This document shows positions 59,866 through 64,000 of a stretch of 64,000 nucleotides of DNA, piece after piece. Numbering within the stretch: the stretch's first letter is position 1; each line of letters starts with the position of its first letter. Origin of the DNA: Nocardioides conyzicola (lineage in GTDB: Bacteria; Actinomycetota; Actinomycetes; Propionibacteriales; Nocardioidaceae); NCBI RefSeq assembly GCF_039543825.1, contig NZ_BAABKM010000005.1, positions 434,001-498,000 of the forward strand, written 5' to 3'. The notes beneath the pieces were generated by a model. It worked only from the letters and a program-made list of their open reading frames with translations, made no database searches and was not told where the DNA came from. A program made the position numbers and the translations under genes.

Positions 59866-60722
59866 GACGCGCCGCCTGCGCGGCCCATGCCGAACCCGCC
59901 GGTGCACGCACCGTCGACCGGCTGGGACACGCTGATCGAGGTCGCGGCCACCGCGCCGGTGTCGTCGGACTCGCCCAGGGCGTTGACGCACGCCCCGACC
60001 TTGACGGCGGCAGCGGTCGCCTTCGCGTTGGTCGTGTACGTCGTGTCGTCGCCCACGGTCACCGAGACCTCGGTCGACGTGGCGTCGGCGCTCTCGCCAC
60101 CGCCGGGCTGGGTCGCCGTGACCGTGAAACCGGTCGCGGAGACCGCCGTGACCTCGCCGACGGTGCCGAACCCACCGAACCCGCGACCACCCCCACCGGG
60201 GCCGCCGGACGGGGCGCCGGACGGGGCGCCACTGGGTCGGTCGGTCGGCATGCCGCTCGGAGCACCGGCGGGCCGCTGGCCCCCGCCACCGAAGCCGCAC
60301 GTGCCGTCGTCGGAGGCCGCGGTGATCCGCACCGTGGCGGCCGTGACCTCGGTCGCCGGGGCGGTCGAGGCATCACCGGACGAGCCGTCGTCGGCCGTGG
60401 TCACGACGACGCACGAGCCGACGGTCACGTCCGCGAGGGTCGCGTCCACCTGCTGGGTGAAGGTCGTCTTCCCGGTCCACGACACGGCGACCTGACCGGA
60501 GGCCTGGCTCTGCACCTGCGCGGTCGTGCCGCTGACGGCCGCGACCTCGCCGGATGCACCGGGCGCCCGACCTCCCTGGCCGCCGGCGGTCTGCCCGGCG
60601 GGTCCACCGGCCGCCGCGGCCGAGTCGGAGGCTTCGCCGCTGGCGTCGCTGCCGCAGGCCGCCAGGGTGGCCAGCACGAGCACCGAGGAGGCGGTCGCGA
60701 GCGTGACACGGGTGAGGTTCAT
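59862..60722 (-). CDS. Lipoprotein with repeated DUF5666-like domains
   Basis: 286 residues. Lipoprotein signal with lipobox LAAC (near residue 22), a Gly/Ala-rich spacer, then a beta domain (GEVAAVSGTTAQVQSQASGQVAVSW), a PSG-rich linker (PSGMPTDRPSGAPSGAPS), Gly-rich sequence and a second similar beta domain (GEVTAVSATGFTVTAT). The two beta domains resemble DUF5666. ATG 60722 has GGAAGG upstream. It lies between the permease and second adaptor genes and is probably an outer-face component of the exporter. Function unknown. Confidence 0.82.
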   Translation of the reverse strand: MNLTRVTLATASSVLVLATLAACGSDASGEASDSAAAAGGPAGQTAGGQGGRAPGASGEVAAVSGTTAQVQSQASGQVAVSWTGKTTFTQQVDATLADVTVGSCVVVTTADDGSSGDASTAPATEVTAATVRITAASDDGTCGFGGGGQRPAGAPSGMPTDRPSGAPSGAPSGGPGGGGRGFGGFGTVGEVTAVSATGFTVTATQPGGGESADATSTEVSVTVGDDTTYTTNAKATAAAVKVGACVNALGESDDTGAVAATSISVSQPVDGACTGGFGMGRAGGAS

Positions 60723-60741
60723 CGAGGTCCTTCCAAGGGAT

Positions 60742-61964
60742 CTATTCACTGCGGAGCGCATCGATCGGGGTGAGTCGGGCGGCGCGGCTGGCCGGGTAGA
60801 CCCCGAAGCCGACGCCGAGCGCGAGGGAGGTGGCCAGGGCGGCCAGGGTGGCGACCAGCGAGAGCGTCACGGGTTGGTCGATCAGCGGCGGCAGCATCCA
60901 CGAGCCGACGACCCCGATCAGGATCCCGGCGATGCCGCCGGCCAGGCCGAGCATCGAGGCCTCGACCAGGAACTGTCGCCCGATCACGCTCGGCGTCGCA
61001 CCGAGGGCCTTGCGGAGCCCGATCTCGCGGATCCGCTCCGTGACCGAGACCAGCATGATGTTCATGACCCCGACCCCGCCGACGAGCAGGGAGATCGCGG
61101 CCACGCCGGTGAGCAGCACCGTGAGCGTCTTGTTGGTGGAGTTCGCGGTCTCGACCAGAGAGTCCTGGGTCGAGATGCTGAAGTCGGCATCCGTGGCGGC
61201 GACGTCGTGACGGGTCAGGAGCAGGCTGTTGATCTCCTGGTACGCCGCGCTCAGCGTGCCTGCGGACGTGGCCTCCACGTAGATCGTCGACACGGCGCTG
61301 GTCGTCGAGCCGGTGATCGACTTCGCGGTGCTGATCGGGACCAGGGCCTGGTCGTCCTCCGAGGTGCCGCTCGAGGAGGCGCCCGACGAGTCGAGGACGC
61401 CGATGACCGTCAGCTGGCGCCCGCCGATGGTCACGCTCTGCCCGACGGGGCTGCCGAACGTGAAGAGCTCGCCCGCGGTGTCGGACCCGAGCACGACGAC
61501 GTCGGCGCCGCTGGTGACCTCGGCGTCGGTGAAGAAGCGTCCCGAGGCGAGCGTCCGGGCGCGGACCTCCAGCCACGACGGAGTCGTGCCGACGACCGAC
61601 GTGGTCCAGTTGGTCTCTCCGGCGGTGACCGCGAGGGACGACGAGGTGACGGCGGCGACCTTCTCCGCATCGGGTACGGCGTCCGGGTCGGCCACGGCGC
61701 TGGTGTCCTCGAGGGTCAGCGTGGTCGCCGACCCGAACCCGCCGCGTACGCCGGACGTGTCGGTGCTGCTGCCGGGCGAGATGATCAGCAGGTTGCTGCC
61801 GAGCGCGTCGATCTCCGACTTGACCTTGCCCTGGGCCCCCTGGCCGAAGCCCACGGTGAGGATCACCGACGCGATGCCGATGACGATGCCCAGCATGGTC
61901 AGGATCGAGCGCATCCGGTGGGCGCGCACGGCCTCGGCGCCCGCCCGGACGGTCTCCAGCCAGT

Positions 61965-61968
<4 letters not shown>
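60742..61968 (-). CDS. MacB/FtsX-type ABC transporter permease
   Basis: 408 residues. N-terminal helix (SILTMLGIVIGIASVILTVGFG), a large periplasm-like domain (about 45-270) and three C-terminal helices (LTVLLTGVAAISLLVGGVGVMNIMLV, MLGLAGGIAGILIGVVGSWML, LVATLAALATSLALGVGFGVYPA), as in MacB permeases. VTERIREIGLRKALGA is the conserved coupling helix. GTG 61968 overlaps the ATPase stop (GTGA). It works with the ATPase and HlyD-like adaptor upstream. Confidence 0.93.
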
Positions 61969-62665
<697 letters not shown>

Positions 62666-62669
<4 letters not shown>

Positions 62670-63850
62670 TGGCCGGGACCCCCGGCCGGCATCCCGCCAG
62701 GCAGCTGGCTGAAGTCGGGCAGCTGCCCGCCGCCGGGGAGCTCGCCCTGCTGTTGCCCGCCGCCGTTGCCGCCACCCGTCGGGGCCCGGAAGCCCTGGAC
62801 GACGATCGTGTCGCCCTCCTTCAGCCCCTGGGTGATCTCGGTGGCCATGCCGTACGTCTCGCCGGTCTCGACCTCGGTCTTGACCTCCTTGCCGTCCACC
62901 AGCTTGGTCACATAGGTCTTGCCGTCGGTGGTCGAGAGGGCGTTGGTGGCGACGGTGAGCACGTCGGGGACCTGCTTCACGACGATCGAGACGGTCGCCG
63001 AGACGCCGGCGTACAGGTCCTGCTGCTTGCCGGTGACCTCGACGGTGACCGGGAAGACCGCGGCCCCGCTGTCGTTGGTCTGGGCGACGAGGCCGACCTC
63101 GGAGACGGTGCCGTAGATCGTGTCGTCGACGCCGGTGGCGGTGATCTTGGCCTGCAGGCCCTCCTTCAGCTGCTGGGCGTCCGCGGCCGCGACCGTGCCG
63201 TCGACGACGAAGGAGTGGGTGGAGACGATCGAGATGGTCCCGGTGGCCGTGTCGGTGCCGGTGTCCGTCGAGCCGTTCGACGCGTCGGCACCGCTCGGGC
63301 TCGAGCTCGAGCTGGAGCCGGTGACGTCGCCCTTGGCCAGGTCGACGCTGGTCACGGTGCCCGCGATCGAGGCCCGCAGGGTGGCGTCCTGCACGGCCTC
63401 CCGAGCGTCGGCGAGCGTGGCCTGCGCCGACACGACCGCGGCGTTGTCGGCGGCGAGCTGGACGTCGCTCTCGCCGTTGTCCTCGTCCTCGTCGAGCTGG
63501 GTGGTCGCCGCCTCGAGCGAGGTCAGCGCCGCCGCCCGCGAGGCCACCAGCGCGCTGTCGTCGACGCGGGCGAGCGGGTCGCCCTTTTTGACCTTGTCGC
63601 CCTCGTCGACCAGGACCTTCGTGACGGTGCCGGAGACGGCGAAGCTCTCGTCGCTGGACTTCCGGGCGGCGATCGTGCCGTCGGCCGAGACCGTCTGCTC
63701 GATGGTCTGGGTGCTCACGGTCGCCGTGGTGCTGGACTCCGCCGCCGTCGAGTCCCGGGTCATCAACCAGACGCCGCTGCCGGCGGCCACCACCAGGGCG
63801 ACGGGTACGGCGAGCCAGGCCCGCCTCCGTCCCCGCAACGAGATCCGCAC
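62666..63850 (-). CDS. HlyD/MacA-like efflux adaptor (first adaptor)
   Basis: 394 residues. Anchor helix (AWLAVPVALVVAAGSGVWLM), barrel start (GTVTKVLVDEGDKVKKGDPLARVDD), a short alpha hairpin (about 110-160), barrel return (LRASIAGTVTSVDLAKGD), and membrane-proximal domains ending in a Gly/Pro/Gln-rich tail. GTG 63850 has AGGAGG 7 nt upstream; the GTG two codons earlier is too close to that site. It heads the leftward operon adaptor, ATPase, permease, lipoprotein, second adaptor, like YknXYZ/MacAB systems of Gram-positive bacteria. Confidence 0.9.
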
Positions 63851-63952
63851 CAGCACTCCTCCTGACGATCGCACGCCCCGAGGGGCCGGTCAGGAGGAAT
63901 GTGTCGGTGCGGGCTGTGGCGGGAGTGGGGTGTCCCTGTGCGTCACCTGTGG

Positions 63953-64000
63953 GTCAGAGCCCGGGGGCTCCCCAGACGGCCAGCCAGCGACCGAGGTCCT
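63953..64000 (-). CDS. Possible C-terminus of a gene running in from the right
   Basis: On the minus strand the final bases read DLGRWLAVWGAPGL followed by TGA at 63953-63955, with a gene-like composition. The gap 63851-63952 holds no gene. Only 15 codons are seen, so this is a tentative call and no function is given. Confidence 0.3.

Noticed and set aside
57739..60495. 918-codon open frame on the plus strand
   Set aside because: It runs opposite the kinase, adaptor and lipoprotein genes, which have clear domains, starts and overlaps. The frame itself is low-complexity and without recognisable motifs.

Overview
The window comes from a very GC-rich actinobacterial chromosome. Codon use, frequent GTG starts, ATGA/GTGA gene overlaps and the gene content (actinobacterial QcrCAB-CtaCDEF respiratory chain, subunit IV CtaF, AdoK, ErpA, DEDD exonuclease/UvrC-like fusion) point to Nocardioidaceae, most likely Nocardioides or a close relative. 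From memory of the M. tuberculosis map, much of the gene set matches its Rv2182c-Rv2204c segment (PlsC, ArsA-like ATPase, SRPBCC protein, FadD15, NlpC/P60, exonuclease fusion, TrpD, CtaE-QcrCAB, CtaF, CtaC, AdoK, ErpA). Into this conserved backbone a Tad/Flp pilus locus, an HNH/DUF222 gene with a tandem repeat array, a large FN3-type surface protein and an ABC exporter locus are interleaved.

Layout. 0-5 kb: lipid and housekeeping genes (flavin-reductase-like, PlsC, esterase, a TIGR00300-type ornithine cyclodeaminase, ROK kinase). 5.1-8.8 kb: TadG- and TadE-like proteins, then a SigE-type sigma factor with a membrane-anchored partner. 8.95-10.9 kb: DUF222/HNH endonuclease and a 163-166 bp tandem repeat array. 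10.95-15.8 kb: glucokinase, zinc-binding small protein, ArsA-like ATPase, SRPBCC protein and acyl-CoA synthetase. 16-25.1 kb: Tad locus cpaB-cpaE-tadA-(VWA)tadB-tadC, continuing through overlapping starts into a NarL-type sensor kinase and response regulator, faced by two Flp pilin genes. 25.3-33.8 kb: two zinc metallopeptidases, an NlpC/P60 hydrolase under a c-di-AMP (ydaO-type) riboswitch, a NYN-domain protein, exonuclease fusion and small regulators. 34-37.9 kb: one secreted 1311-residue beta-sandwich repeat protein. 37.9-49.4 kb: TrpD, CtaG, then cytochrome bc1-aa3 oxidase in two opposed operons (ctaE-qcrCAB rightward, ctaC-ctaD-ctaF leftward) separated by an L,D-transpeptidase and a repeat cluster. 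49.5-56.8 kb: sulfur relay pair, AdoK, ErpA, a methyltransferase, glycerate kinase, double GNAT protein, NadA. 56.8-63.9 kb: a GAF histidine kinase and a MacAB/YknXYZ-like exporter with two adaptors and a lipoprotein.

The most unusual signals are non-coding. (1) A 91-bp element occurs twice in opposite orientation, each time with its first bases supplying the TGA stop of a gene, and the two copies differ by four fully compensated base pairs in an internal hairpin. (2) The termini of this element recur in the cores of the 10.3-10.9 kb tandem array. (3) Three 21-bp units face three inverted 21-bp units between nadA and a kinase. (4) An exact operator-like palindrome sits between divergent adoK and a 64-residue gene. 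(5) Many genes carry a -10-like hexamer 6-7 nt before the start codon, the signature of leaderless mRNA. No tRNA, rRNA, CRISPR array, prophage or transposase was seen.
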